Below are positions 16,818 to 26,422 of a stretch of 64,000 nt of DNA, piece by piece. The notes under the pieces were generated by a model, which saw nothing but the letters and a program-made list of their open reading frames with translations, made no database searches and was not told the DNA's origin. The position numbers were made by a program, and so were the translations under genes. The first letter of the stretch is position 1. Each line of letters begins with the position of its first letter. The DNA is from Flavobacterium cutihirudinis (GTDB taxonomy: Bacteria; Bacteroidota; Bacteroidia; Flavobacteriales; Flavobacteriaceae): contig NZ_QRDQ01000009.1 in NCBI RefSeq assembly GCF_003385895.1, positions 434,001 to 498,000 of the forward strand. The letters are read 5' to 3'.

Positions 16818-19800
16818 ATGGTAGAGAACTATAGTTTTTATGATTTATTCATTTCAGGACTTGCCACTGTTGGCAATAACCTGGAAATAATTATTAAAAA
16901 CTGGTATGTTTTCAATCCGGATATTATCTTTTATAACAACCCTAAACTTATACTTTTAGGGTTATCTCTTGTTGCATTTTTATCACTTTTAGTTTATCAG
17001 TTTTTCAAAATAAAAGCCAAGATTGGTTATTTTATCGAAAAGAAGAAAGAGACTGAGACAATAAGCAAAGAGTATCAATTGTATATTTTATTCTTTGGAA
17101 TTGCGGTTATAGTAATTGAAATTATAAATGAAATTTTCAAAATAAGACCTAAAAGCCTATTACTTGTTAATGTTTCTATTGGCTGTGTGGTTCTTCTTAT
17201 TTATCTGATTACTGATAAAATAAAGTGGCTGAGAGATCAAATTCAGCAAATTTTCATCTTTTGTTTCTTTATCTATATAAGTTATGTCGCCTACAACATT
17301 ATTCACCTTTCAAATGATGTAGTTCCGGTAATCGTATTTTTAATCTCATTTTTCTTCTCTTACAATATTCTCAAACCCATAAAAATTTACTGGTTTTTCG
17401 TTGCACTTGTTTTCATTTTTCTGATTTCAACAATTGTATTACACTCCATTCCGACTAAATCATCTGTACTTTTAATCAATTTCTGCATTCTGATTTTCAT
17501 TATCAATCAGGTAAAATATGCCGTTTTATTAAATAATCGAGATAATTTCAGATTTTCAAATGAGATTGTACACAAAGGAAACTCTCTAACTATTGCTACA
17601 AATGAAAAGGGAGAATTATTGTTTTGCAGCGAAACCATCACTTCAATCTTGGGTTATAATCGGGATGAAGTTCTTGAAATGGAATTTTGGAACTTAACAG
17701 AAGATTCCGAATTTAATCCTGAAAATCACTATAAAAACTATATTGACAACCGTTTATATATTCGTAAACTAAAAACTAAAAAAGGAGAATACAAATACAT
17801 ACAGTGGAAGGACAAAAAATTCTCCGAGAATTTAATTATCAGTATTGGTCAGGACGTTACGGAGCAGATAATTGTTCAGGATCAATACAAAAACTTAATT
17901 CAGACCGCAACAGATATTATTTTCGAAATAAGCAGTGACGGTCATTTTACCTTTATCAACGAATTTGGCTTTGCAATTCTGGGGTATTCTGAAAGCGAGG
18001 TTCTGTTACAACATTATTCAAATTTCATACATGAAGATTACATTAAAAATGCTGTAGATTTTTATGAAAATTTGGAACAAAATGAAGGTCATTACCCAAC
18101 AATTGAAATTCCTATTTTAAAGAAAAACGGAGAGGAACTCTGGATTTCACAAAAAGTAATTGTCCGCAAAAATGATCTGGGCGAAACAACCGGTTTTGCA
18201 GGTATCGCGAGAGATATTACAAAAATTAAAAACATAGAAAACGAAAAGCGCAGACGATTAGAAAAAATCGAAGCCTATAACAATTCAACAAAAAAATTAT
18301 CTACTACTGATTTTCGTGAATTTGATAATTTGCCAAATGTTATCAACTTTATAATTGAAGAAGCTGCTTTTGTTTCAAAGGCAAATCGGGTAAGTTTCTG
18401 GAAATTTTCTGAAGATGTTATTACCTGTAAAAATCTGTTTAGTAGAGATAATCAAACATTAGAAGATAAAAATATTCTAAACAAAGAATCCTATCCGATT
18501 TATTTTGATACTTTAAAAAGTAAAGCCATTATAAATGCACCCGACGTTTTTGATAAACTGGAAACTTCGGAATTTCAGGAAATTTACTTTACCAAAAACA
18601 AGATAAAATCGATGCTCGATGTTCCTATTTTTCTAAATGGACAACTGGCTGGAGTCGCTTGTTTTGAAAGTACCGGAGAAAAACGGGAATGGGATAATGA
18701 AGATATCAACTATGCTAAAACAATTGCTGATGTAATTTCATTGGCAATTTCTTCTCAAATGCGTTTAAAAGCAGAGAAAAAACTCGAACTAAAAAGTGAA
18801 TTACTTTCTGCTTTAGCATTATGTACAGAAAAGTTTTTATTAAGTCAGAGTCCAAAAAAAATGTTTCAGGAAACCTATGACATTGTTGGAAAAGCTTCAA
18901 AAGTGGATCATATTTTTTATTATGAAAAAGATTTTGAGACCAATCTGATAAGTCAGAAACATAAATGGTCAAAAGAAGGCATTCAAAACCAAATAACAGA
19001 ATTACAAAGTTTTACAGAAGAAAATTTAAAGGAAATTGTTACTCATTCTCAAAACAAAAAAATCTTAAACACACTAACCAGAAATCTGGACGAAACCTTT
19101 TTTAAAAAATTATTACTCGCAAATGAGATTAAGTCAATCCTAATTTTACCATTATACACTAACAATATTTTTTCAGGTTTCATTGGCTTTGATGATTGTA
19201 CGAAAGAAAGAAGATGGACCGACGATGAGATTAATATTTACCAGACATTGGCAAACAATATTTCATCGGCTTTAGACCGAAATAGAAATCAGGCCAAGAT
19301 CAAGGAAAGTGAAGATGCTATTAAAGCGAAAGAACTCGCAGAGGCTGCTAATAAATCTAAATCTGATTTTCTTGCCAACATGTCTCACGAAATCCGAACG
19401 CCATTAAACGGCATTATAGGATTTACACATTTACTGATGAAAACCAATCTTGAAGAAATTCAGGAAAAGTACATGACGACAATTAATCAATCTGCTCATT
19501 CTTTGCTGGAAATCATCAATGACATTCTTGATTTTTCGAAAATTGAAGCCGGAAAACTTGAGCTTTTCATTGATTTGTACGATCTTCAAAAAATTCTGGG
19601 CCAGATATTCGACCTGATTCTTTTCGAATCCAACCAAAAAAAACTTAAACTAGAGCTTAATATAGACCAAAATGTACCAAAATACATTTGGACAGATATT
19701 GTTCGTTTAAAACAAATTCTTATCAATCTTTTGTCCAATGCGGTAAAATTTACGCACGAAGGCACTATAAAACTTAATGTAACCGTACTTGAGCAGAAAA

Positions 19801-20501
19801 CAGATGATTTTTTTCTGATTCGTTTTGCTGTAATAGATACCGGAATCGGAATTTTAGAAAAAAACCAAAAGAAAATTTTCAAAGCTTTTTCTCAGGAAGA
19901 CAGTTCTACAACCAGAAAATTTGGCGGAACAGGTTTAGGACTGACCATTTCGAATCAATTATTAGCCCTTATGGAAAGTCGCCTTCAATTGACCAGCAAA
20001 ATCAATGAAGGAAGTAATTTTTTCTTTGATTTAAACTTAAAAATCAGCAACGAAATAGTAAGCGAAAAATTCAGAGAAATTGTCAATCGAAACAACCAGG
20101 AACATACTTTTAATTATACTTCAAACCAGAAAAAAGCAGTCATTCTTATTGTTGAAGACAACAAGGTAAATATGCTTCTTTTGAAAACAATTATAAAAAA
20201 CCTAAATATCAATTGCATTATTTATGAATGCGAAAATGGCTATGAAGCTGTAAACCGAATAGAAAGCATTAAGCCCGATTTAGTTTTCATGGACATCCAG
20301 ATGCCAATTATGAATGGTTATGAAGCTACAAAAGCAATCCGAGTAACTGAAAACGGAAAGAACATTCCGATAATAGCAGTAACAGCCGGTGCCGAAAAAG
20401 AAGAAAGAAACAAATGCCTTTCTGCGGGAATGAACGACTACATCTCAAAACCAATAATTCGTGGCACTGTAGAAGAAGCTTTGCGAAAATGGTTAGATTA
20501 G
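16818..20501 (+). CDS. Hybrid sensor histidine kinase with PAS, GAF and receiver domains
   Basis: A 1227-residue membrane sensor. Residues about 40-240 form seven or so membrane helices. Then two PAS domains (about 255-350 and 358-475), two GAF-like domains (about 490-650 and 665-825), HisKA with the phospho-acceptor His857 in [11 protein letters not shown], a HATPase domain ([17 protein letters not shown] and GTGLGLTIS), and a C-terminal receiver with Asp1159 in [11 protein letters not shown]. No separate DNA-binding response regulator is adjacent, so its output is probably through a phosphorelay to an unlinked protein. The signal is unknown. Confidence 0.93.
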   Translation: MVENYSFYDLFISGLATVGNNLEIIIKNWYVFNPDIIFYNNPKLILLGLSLVAFLSLLVYQFFKIKAKIGYFIEKKKETETISKEYQLYILFFGIAVIVIEIINEIFKIRPKSLLLVNVSIGCVVLLIYLITDKIKWLRDQIQQIFIFCFFIYISYVAYNIIHLSNDVVPVIVFLISFFFSYNILKPIKIYWFFVALVFIFLISTIVLHSIPTKSSVLLINFCILIFIINQVKYAVLLNNRDNFRFSNEIVHKGNSLTIATNEKGELLFCSETITSILGYNRDEVLEMEFWNLTEDSEFNPENHYKNYIDNRLYIRKLKTKKGEYKYIQWKDKKFSENLIISIGQDVTEQIIVQDQYKNLIQTATDIIFEISSDGHFTFINEFGFAILGYSESEVLLQHYSNFIHEDYIKNAVDFYENLEQNEGHYPTIEIPILKKNGEELWISQKVIVRKNDLGETTGFAGIARDITKIKNIENEKRRRLEKIEAYNNSTKKLSTTDFREFDNLPNVINFIIEEAAFVSKANRVSFWKFSEDVITCKNLFSRDNQTLEDKNILNKESYPIYFDTLKSKAIINAPDVFDKLETSEFQEIYFTKNKIKSMLDVPIFLNGQLAGVACFESTGEKREWDNEDINYAKTIADVISLAISSQMRLKAEKKLELKSELLSALALCTEKFLLSQSPKKMFQETYDIVGKASKVDHIFYYEKDFETNLISQKHKWSKEGIQNQITELQSFTEENLKEIVTHSQNKKILNTLTRNLDETFFKKLLLANEIKSILILPLYTNNIFSGFIGFDDCTKERRWTDDEINIYQTLANNISSALDRNRNQAKIKESEDAIKAKELAEAANKSKSDFLANMSHEIRTPLNGIIGFTHLLMKTNLEEIQEKYMTTINQSAHSLLEIINDILDFSKIEAGKLELFIDLYDLQKILGQIFDLILFESNQKKLKLELNIDQNVPKYIWTDIVRLKQILINLLSNAVKFTHEGTIKLNVTVLEQKTDDFFLIRFAVIDTGIGILEKNQKKIFKAFSQEDSSTTRKFGGTGLGLTISNQLLALMESRLQLTSKINEGSNFFFDLNLKISNEIVSEKFREIVNRNNQEHTFNYTSNQKKAVILIVEDNKVNMLLLKTIIKNLNINCIIYECENGYEAVNRIESIKPDLVFMDIQMPIMNGYEATKAIRVTENGKNIPIIAVTAGAEKEERNKCLSAGMNDYISKPIIRGTVEEALRKWLD

Positions 20502-20593
20502 TGCAAACAAAAATGTATCAAGCAACTTATTATTGCTAAAAAATATATAATTTAGTACTAAACAAAACCCAAAAAGTTAAAATTCAATTTACT

Positions 20594-21442
20594 ATGAAAT
20601 GGCAAGGAAGAAGACAAAGCGATAATGTTGAAGACAGAAGAGGCTTATCTGGCGGAAAAGTCGCTGTTGGCGGAGGTGTTATTGGTATCATAATTTTGTT
20701 ATTAAACGTTTTTGGTGGAGAAACCGGCCAAACTGTAGGATCAGCATTGGAACAAATTCAAGGCGGACAAACTCAAACCGAAACTGCCGCTCCTTTAAGT
20801 AAGGAAGACGAAGAAATGGGCAATTTTGTTCGCGTTATTCTTGCAGATAATGAAGACATCTGGAGCAAAATTTTTGAGGAAAACGGCATGACCTATAAAA
20901 AACCAAAATTAGTGCTTTTTAGAGGCTCTGTTAATACCGCTTGTGGCGGAGCATCTTCAGCTTCCGGGCCTTTTTATTGTCCGGGCGATCAAAAAGTATA
21001 TATGGATTTAGGTTTCTTTGAAGAACTTAAAACTAAATTTGGCGCTAAAGGAGGCGATTTTGCAATAGCGTATGTTATAGCGCATGAAATTGGTCATCAT
21101 ATTCAGACTTTGTTAGGTACATCTGCAAAAATGCGTCAGGCACAGGAGGGAAAAAGTGAAGCTGAAGCCAATAAACTATCTGTTGCACTGGAACTTCAAG
21201 CCGATTTTTACGCTGGAGTTTGGGCACATTATAATCAGCAAAATTTAGATACGGGAGATATTGATGAGGCTTTAAGTGCTGCCAATGCTGTTGGTGACGA
21301 TGCTATACAAAGCAAAATGCAGGGACATGTTGTTCCCGATTCTTTTACCCACGGATCGTCCGAACAAAGAATGTACTGGTTTAAAAAAGGTTTTAAAACC
21401 GGCGATATTAAACAAGGGACAACCTTTGAAGAAATTCAATAA
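20594..21442 (+). CDS. Neutral zinc metallopeptidase (YpfJ/KPN_02809 family)
   Basis: A 282-residue protein with the zinc motif HEIGHH (His164, Glu165, His168), a downstream ELQADFYAGVWAH segment giving the third ligand, and the family opening MKWQGRRQSDNVEDRRG. One membrane segment at residues 23-40 anchors it, with the catalytic part probably periplasmic. The substrate is not known. A strong terminator follows. Confidence 0.92.
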   Translation: MKWQGRRQSDNVEDRRGLSGGKVAVGGGVIGIIILLLNVFGGETGQTVGSALEQIQGGQTQTETAAPLSKEDEEMGNFVRVILADNEDIWSKIFEENGMTYKKPKLVLFRGSVNTACGGASSASGPFYCPGDQKVYMDLGFFEELKTKFGAKGGDFAIAYVIAHEIGHHIQTLLGTSAKMRQAQEGKSEAEANKLSVALELQADFYAGVWAHYNQQNLDTGDIDEALSAANAVGDDAIQSKMQGHVVPDSFTHGSSEQRMYWFKKGFKTGDIKQGTTFEEIQ

Positions 21443-21472
21443 TACAGAAACCAAATATAATAACCACCAAGA

Positions 21473-21503
21473 AAAGCACAACTTAGCAGTTGTGCTTTTT
21501 TTT
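21473..21503 (+). terminator. Terminator of the zinc metallopeptidase gene
   Basis: AAAGCACAACT, loop TAGC, AGTTGTGCTTT followed by a T-run: a perfect 11-bp stem, 30 bp after the stop codon. Confidence 0.9.
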
Positions 21504-21525
21504 ATGAAATTCCAATAAAAAAAAA

Positions 21526-21560
21526 TCCAAATTCCAAAATTGTATACTTTGGAATTTGGA
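21526..21560. repeat. AATTTGG-word inverted repeat
   Basis: TCCAAATTCCAAA (21526-21538) and TTTGGAATTTGGA (21548-21560) are perfectly complementary. The word GGAATTT continues to about 21579 and AATTCCAA begins near 21509. Another site with short-word arms. Confidence 0.75.
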
Positions 21561-21600
21561 ATTTCAAAAAATTGGAATTTTATTTTTTTTGTTTTCGACC

Positions 21601-21636
21601 GAAAACAAAAAAAGCCTTGAATTTCTTCAAGGCTTT
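21601..21636 (-). terminator. Terminator of tRNA-His
   Basis: Read on the minus strand, AAAGCCTTGAA, loop GAAA, TTCAAGGCTTT is followed by a T-rich tail. It lies just past the 3' end of the tRNA. Confidence 0.85.
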
Positions 21637-21643
21637 AAATCTG

Positions 21644-21718
21644 GGTGGCTGACCGGGTTCGAACCGGCGACCCGCGGCACCACAAACCGCTACTCTAACC
21701 AGCTGAGCTACAACCACC
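21644..21718 (-). tRNA. tRNA-His (anticodon GTG)
   Basis: The minus strand folds as a cloverleaf: acceptor GGTGGTTG pairs with CAGCCACC including the extra G-1:C73 pair specific to tRNA-His, the D-arm has AGCTGGTTAGA, and the anticodon stem GCGGT/GCCGC closes loop TTGTGGT with anticodon GTG. The T-arm is GGTTCGAACC-like. CCA is not encoded (CAG follows C73). It stands alone with its own promoter and terminator. Confidence 0.96.
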
Positions 21719-21736
21719 ATTTTTGCTTAGCGAGTG

Positions 21737-21767
21737 CAAATATAGAACAAAGGTTCAGTTCTACAAA
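21737..21767 (-). promoter_or_regulatory. Promoter of tRNA-His, full Bacteroidota consensus
   Basis: On the minus strand TTTG (21767-21764), 19 bases, then TATATTTG (21744-21737): both boxes and the spacing match the TTTG-N19-TAnnTTTG consensus. The tRNA 5' end is 19 bases downstream of the -7 box. Confidence 0.8.
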
Positions 21768-21794
21768 GAAAAAAATGAAAAATTTTCATAAAAA

Positions 21795-22511
21795 TTAAAT
21801 CAAATTTTCTAAGCTATTGACTGCCAAACATCTTTCAACTGTAAAACCTTCAGCAAAATCTTTCCCAACAAGTCGTCCTAAGTCCTGCGCACGATAATTT
21901 AAGCTTTCAAAAAAGTTTTTGCTTGTAATAGGCGTTGCAGGTTCACTTGAATTTGGATCGTAAAATTGTGTTTTATATGCTGAAATTGCTTCTACTTTCT
22001 TTTTTTCGAAACCAGTAATATCTACCACAAAATCTGGAGTAATATTTTTCCATTGAATATAATGATAAACAACTTTTGGTCTCCACGCTTCTTGTTTCTC
22101 TCCATCGACAGAAGTTTCGATTTTCATCAAACCCGATAAAAAGCAAGCATCAGAAACCAATTTACTTCCTTTACCGTGATCAATATGGCGATCGTCAATT
22201 GCATTGCATAATACAATTTCAGGTTTGTATTTTCGGATCATTTTTATAACCTCTAATTGATGCTTTTCATCATTCGTAAAAAAACCATCACGCATTGCTA
22301 AATTTTCTCTCACAAGAACACCTAAAATCTTTGCTGCGTCTTTTGCTTCCTGATCTCGTATTTCAGCTGTTCCACGCGTTCCTAATTCGCCGCGCGTTAA
22401 ATCTACAATACCTACTTTTTTCCCTAAGGAAACTTCTTTTAAAATGGTTCCCGCACAACCTAATTCTACATCATCAGGATGCGCACCAAATGCTAATATG
22501 TCTAATTTCAT
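21795..22511 (-). CDS. bshB1: Bacillithiol biosynthesis deacetylase BshB1
   Basis: A LmbE/PIG-L family zinc deacetylase of 238 residues that removes acetyl from N-acetylglucosaminyl-malate in the bacillithiol pathway. The metal motif AHPDDVELGCAG is at residues 14-25, TRGELGTRG and DDRHIDHGKGSKLV are the other hallmark blocks. The bshA and bshC genes are not in the window. Downstream, convergent side, is tRNA-His. Confidence 0.94.
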   Translation of the reverse strand: MKLDILAFGAHPDDVELGCAGTILKEVSLGKKVGIVDLTRGELGTRGTAEIRDQEAKDAAKILGVLVRENLAMRDGFFTNDEKHQLEVIKMIRKYKPEIVLCNAIDDRHIDHGKGSKLVSDACFLSGLMKIETSVDGEKQEAWRPKVVYHYIQWKNITPDFVVDITGFEKKKVEAISAYKTQFYDPNSSEPATPITSKNFFESLNYRAQDLGRLVGKDFAEGFTVERCLAVNSLENLI

Positions 22512-22530
22512 TATCTATATTTTAGTGACA

Positions 22531-22589
22531 GTTTACAGTCGCAGTATTCAGTCTCAGCAAAACTGAAAACTGCGACTGCGACTGCAAAC
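22531..22589. repeat. GCGACT-word inverted repeat between menF and bshB1
   Basis: GTTTACAGTCGCAGT (22531-22545) is complementary, with one mismatch, to part of ACTGCGACTGCGACTGCAAAC (22569-22589). The right arm is a tandem of the 6-base word GCGACT. It fills most of the 84-bp gap. Confidence 0.75.
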
Positions 22590-22595
22590 TTATTT

Positions 22596-23663
22596 TTATT
22601 TTATTTTCAATACTCTCTTCATCGTCATCGATTTATTGACGCTTTCTTCCCATTCTTTTTCTGGAATACTTTCTTTTGTAATACCGCAGCCCATATACAG
22701 AATGGCTTTGTTTTCCTGAATCTGCATGCATCGTAAATTTACAAATAAATCGGAACTTGAATTTTCTCCGGAAAAACTGCTGTTTAATTCTCCTAGAAAA
22801 CCGGTATAAAAAGTTCTTTCATACTTTTCATTTTCTAAAATAAAAGCCTTTGATTTCTTCTTTGGAAGTCCGCAAACTGCGGGAGTTGGATGCAGCGTAT
22901 CAACAACCTCTTCTAAAGTTGAATTACCTTTTAAAACTCCCGAAATATCGGTTTTAATATGCCAGATTGATCCGGCCTTTAAACTGTAAGGCTCAGAAAC
23001 CACAACCGAAGCTGTAAATTCTCTAAGTCGCTTTACAATAAAATCAGTTACAAATTGCTGTTCGTCTTTTTCTTTTTGCTGCCAAACGATTTCTGTTTGG
23101 TTATTATCTTTTTGCGTTCCCGCTAAAGCCATAGTCTCAAAAACATTTCCGTTTGCTTTTAGAAGTTTTTCCGGAGTTGCACCCATCCACATTCCAATTT
23201 TTGGGTGAAAAAAGCAATAACAGAAAGTCGCTGGATACAATTGAACCAAGTGCTGAAAAGTTTCAATAAAATCAAATTCAGACAAAGGCACTTCTTCACT
23301 TCTCGACAAAACTACTTTTTTGAATTCTTCGTTTTTTATCGCTTGAATTCCTTGAGCAACCAAATATTCATATTGAAATTTAGCTTCAGGATCAAAACCT
23401 AAATCTTCAATTTCTTTGGTTTCAAATGAAGTCGCGACTTTTTCAACTGTAATAATTTCTGATTCGTTTTCTGGAATCAGAATTAATTGTTTTTCATCAA
23501 AAGAAGCAAAAACAAAACCTTTTTCACTGTAGTCAGAAACTTTAAACAGTGTGTTATTTTGCTGTAAAATACCAACCAGATTTGTTGTATTGGGTTTTGA
23601 ATAAAGTACAAAAGGCAAATTTTGTTCTTTATGTTTTTTTATTTTTAAGAAAAAATTATTCAT
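22596..23663 (-). CDS. menF: Isochorismate synthase (chorismate-binding family)
   Basis: A 355-residue chorismate-utilising enzyme, probably making isochorismate for menaquinone. C-terminal blocks include GATPEKLLKANG, MALAGTQ, the long KDEQQFVTDFIV helix, HPTPAVCGLPK and YMGCGITKESIPEKEWEE. These fit isochorismate synthase better than anthranilate synthase. Its start overlaps the end of the M48 peptidase gene by 8 bp, so it is translated from the same mRNA. Confidence 0.9.
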   Translation of the reverse strand: MNNFFLKIKKHKEQNLPFVLYSKPNTTNLVGILQQNNTLFKVSDYSEKGFVFASFDEKQLILIPENESEIITVEKVATSFETKEIEDLGFDPEAKFQYEYLVAQGIQAIKNEEFKKVVLSRSEEVPLSEFDFIETFQHLVQLYPATFCYCFFHPKIGMWMGATPEKLLKANGNVFETMALAGTQKDNNQTEIVWQQKEKDEQQFVTDFIVKRLREFTASVVVSEPYSLKAGSIWHIKTDISGVLKGNSTLEEVVDTLHPTPAVCGLPKKKSKAFILENEKYERTFYTGFLGELNSSFSGENSSSDLFVNLRCMQIQENKAILYMGCGITKESIPEKEWEESVNKSMTMKRVLKIK

Positions 23664-25731
23664 GTTTTTGTAAAAGTTGAACCTGAAAATCTAAGAGTTC
23701 TTTTTTTGTTTGAAAGTAGGTATTTGATAGAACAATTTGATAATCTCGTATAGCCTGAGATAATATTGCTATATTTTCTTCTACATATACATTAGCGCTA
23801 AAATATCTCCATTCTTCAGATAAATATTTATTAAATGCAACTCTCATATCAACCGTTATTGCATTTTTATGCAGATTATCTTCGAGCATTTTTTGAATCT
23901 GAGTCTTAAATATTTCTTCTTCTGTATTAAGTAAATCCATATTTCTTTTTATTACATCATAAGGCAATGTATGATACATAAAGTCTGAAGCATTTACGAT
24001 TTTGATATAATATTGAAACTTTTCATCATAGCTTTTGTCTTGCTCAAAAAAAACATCATAATATTTTTTGAGTTCTTCTTGCTTATTTTGATTGTTTGCT
24101 AATCCGAAAAAATACGAATAAATCTTAATATCATTTTCTTTGATTTGCTTTTTAATTTCTTTTAAATCAATTTCTAATCTATCGATCAATTCGCCACAAT
24201 TTTTCGACAAGATTTTGTGTCCATCATAATTGAATGATTTTATTTTAAAATCTCCACATAAAATCTGTTTCAAAATAGCAATATCATTTTCCAAAGAAAT
24301 AGCACAATAAACCAAATCAATTGCTGCATTATTAAATAAATCATTTAGCTCATTCTTATCCGATTTTAAAACAGATTCATTCGCATGCAGTTCAAAAGCT
24401 TCCAGATCCGGATTTTTATTATCATAGTAATGATTGTAAATTTCATTAAATGATTCTGATAAAAACTGAGTTTCAAAATCTTCAAAAAACTTTTCATTTT
24501 GGTTATACACAACAGCCTCAGAATACGAAACTGCCGAAAAAAGCTTTTCCGTAAATTTGCTTTGCAAATCTGCACGATTATTTAACAGAGATGTTGCGAG
24601 CTTGTTACTCTCTTGAGATTTTACAAAATTTAATTTTTCCAACTCCAAAATCCTGTCTTCAATACTAGGATGTGTATCCCATTTATTCTCAATGACAAGT
24701 TTAGATTTATTGTATCTGTTCAAGAAATCTGTTGTTAATTGCGGTAAATCGTTCTGAATCTGCAATTTACTTTTACCTGCTATAAAGTTCATTACCAAAG
24801 TTTGCTGTTCGTAAACATTTTTGGTTGTTATTGATTCTGAAATTTTATTACCGTAATAATCCAAAACTTTGTTAAAAGAATGATTTGCTAAATCCAAACG
24901 CAATAAAGATGTAATTAATGGCTGAGATCCTGTCACACTTGCCGCCACAGCATCTGCATGAAACTCCATTTGTCTGGACAAACCATAATAACTCAAATTT
25001 ACAACTTGATAAACCTGTCTTAAAATCCATTGAATTCCTTGAACAATCTTAACGGCTATTCCTGCAAAAAATGCAAAATAACCATTCACACTTCCCCAGC
25101 TTTGCGCAATCGAATTGTATGAATCATTGTTATAAAGCATATTATGTATAATCCTGTTTACATTATAAACATAACTGCCCACTTTCATACTTCGTTGCGA
25201 AAAATGACCAAATTCGTGAGCCAGAATCGCCTTTAATTCCAATTCTGAAACTGAGTTTATAAGTCCCACACCAATTTGAAGATTTTTTTTGATTGGCAAA
25301 AACATGCTCCAAAAATTAGAATCATAAAAAACTGATGCATTCACATCTGAAGATAAATAAACTTTTTTTGGAAAATCTGTTTTTACAGCATTTACAATTT
25401 CCTGAATAAACTCAAAAAGTTTAGGTTCTTCTTCTTTTGTAATTTCAACTAAATGCGAACTATCAATTACGTTTTTTTCAAACATAAACTTGAATAGGAA
25501 AATCAAAACCAAAAGTCCCATACACATTAATCCTGCGCCAAGCATAACAGTAATAAAAGTTGGTTTTGTAATGATAATTTTCCATCCTACAAAACCCGCC
25601 GCAAAAGTAAGTCCAATTCCGGATAAAATTAAAAGCAGGTAAACTATAAAAAAGAAGATAATCGAAAGAATCGCTTTAATGGTCATCTTTTTAAATGTCG
25701 AGGAAACTGATGCTGTATTTTTCTGAATCAT
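23656..25731 (-). CDS. M48 family membrane metallopeptidase
   Basis: A 691-residue protein. Two hydrophobic segments (about residues 20-50 and 60-82) are followed by a Ste24/HtpX-like peptidase domain with zinc motif HEFGH (His172, Glu173, His176) and a third ligand region MEFHADAVAAS. HPSIEDRILELE is also typical of M48. A helical extension of some 300 residues follows, with no family I can name. It sits inside an operon with a thioesterase and isochorismate synthase, an unexplained association. Confidence 0.9.
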   Translation of the reverse strand: MIQKNTASVSSTFKKMTIKAILSIIFFFIVYLLLILSGIGLTFAAGFVGWKIIITKPTFITVMLGAGLMCMGLLVLIFLFKFMFEKNVIDSSHLVEITKEEEPKLFEFIQEIVNAVKTDFPKKVYLSSDVNASVFYDSNFWSMFLPIKKNLQIGVGLINSVSELELKAILAHEFGHFSQRSMKVGSYVYNVNRIIHNMLYNNDSYNSIAQSWGSVNGYFAFFAGIAVKIVQGIQWILRQVYQVVNLSYYGLSRQMEFHADAVAASVTGSQPLITSLLRLDLANHSFNKVLDYYGNKISESITTKNVYEQQTLVMNFIAGKSKLQIQNDLPQLTTDFLNRYNKSKLVIENKWDTHPSIEDRILELEKLNFVKSQESNKLATSLLNNRADLQSKFTEKLFSAVSYSEAVVYNQNEKFFEDFETQFLSESFNEIYNHYYDNKNPDLEAFELHANESVLKSDKNELNDLFNNAAIDLVYCAISLENDIAILKQILCGDFKIKSFNYDGHKILSKNCGELIDRLEIDLKEIKKQIKENDIKIYSYFFGLANNQNKQEELKKYYDVFFEQDKSYDEKFQYYIKIVNASDFMYHTLPYDVIKRNMDLLNTEEEIFKTQIQKMLEDNLHKNAITVDMRVAFNKYLSEEWRYFSANVYVEENIAILSQAIRDYQIVLSNTYFQTKKELLDFQVQLLQKHE

Positions 25732-25752
25732 AAATAAAGGAAAATGCTTGTT

Positions 25753-26181
25753 TTAAATTTTCTTTCTGTCTAAAACCATATTCGTCAATTTGCAAAGCGA
25801 AACCAAATTACCTTCTTCATCGGTAATTTTAATTTCCCATAAATGAAGACTTCTTCCTTTATGAATAATTCTGGCTGTCCCAAAAACATAACCTTCGCGA
25901 ATACTTTTTAGATGATTTGCCGAGATTTCGATGCCTCTTACCTCCTGCTCTTTCGGATTGATAAAAAAGAAAGAAGCCGCACTTCCTACACTTTCTGCCA
26001 AGGCTACAGAAGCTCCGCCGTGCAACAATCCCATTGGTTGATGAACACTCGGATTTACAGGCATTTTTGCAGTTAAAAAATCTTCTCCGGCGTCGATATA
26101 TTCAATTTTTAGCGTCTCCATTAAGGTGTTTTTAGAAAACTCATTACAACGCGCCAAAATCTGTTCTTTTGTATAATTCAT
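25753..26181 (-). CDS. Hotdog-fold thioesterase, PaaI/MenI-like
   Basis: A PaaI-type acyl-CoA thioesterase of 142 residues. VHQPMGLLHGGASVALAESVGS carries the HGG motif region, followed by EISANHLKS and GRSLHLWEIKI. An ATG at 26241 would add 20 hydrophobic residues, but it overlaps the likely -7 box (26239-26246), so I prefer the ATG at 26181. Adjacency to menF suggests hydrolysis of 1,4-dihydroxy-2-naphthoyl-CoA, which is inference. The M48 gene follows after 21 bp. Confidence 0.85.
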   Translation of the reverse strand: MNYTKEQILARCNEFSKNTLMETLKIEYIDAGEDFLTAKMPVNPSVHQPMGLLHGGASVALAESVGSAASFFFINPKEQEVRGIEISANHLKSIREGYVFGTARIIHKGRSLHLWEIKITDEEGNLVSLCKLTNMVLDRKKI

Positions 26182-26238
26182 TAAAATAAACTTTAAAATC
26201 GTAAAATTAAAGAAAGATAAGACACAAATTGAAAAATC

Positions 26239-26268
26239 CAAATCTAAAATTTAAAAATCAAATTCAAA
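26239..26268 (-). promoter_or_regulatory. Promoter of the thioesterase - M48 - menF operon
   Basis: On the minus strand TTTG (26268-26265), 18 bases, then TAGATTTG (26246-26239). It lies about 58 bp before the preferred thioesterase start and settles that start choice. Confidence 0.6.
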
Positions 26269-26327
26269 CCTGTAGGTTTTTTGTTATTTTTACAGAAACA
26301 ATCAAATCTTTGGCTGATTTTTTTTTC

Positions 26328-26407
26328 GCCACAGATTACACAGATTAACACAGATTTATTTTTTTAACGCATTGCGGAAAATCTTTTTAATCCTCTTAAT
26401 CTGTGGC
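26328..26407. repeat. CACAGATTA-word inverted repeat
   Basis: GCCACAGATTA (26328-26338) and TAATCTGTGGC (26397-26407) are perfectly complementary. The left arm continues as three copies of CACAGATT (to 26357), while the right arm is preceded by TTAATCC. The right arm ends 15 bp before the next start codon. Confidence 0.8.
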
Positions 26408-26422
26408 TAAAAAAACTTTTAA

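Noticed and set aside
21556..21798. 80-residue open frame containing GWLTGFEPATRGT
   Set aside because: It runs across the tRNA-His gene; this peptide is a well-known artefact of translated tRNA sequence.
26182..26241. N-terminal 20-residue extension of the thioesterase as a signal peptide
   Set aside because: The upstream ATG overlaps the probable -7 box, and hotdog thioesterases of this type are cytosolic and begin at the downstream Met.
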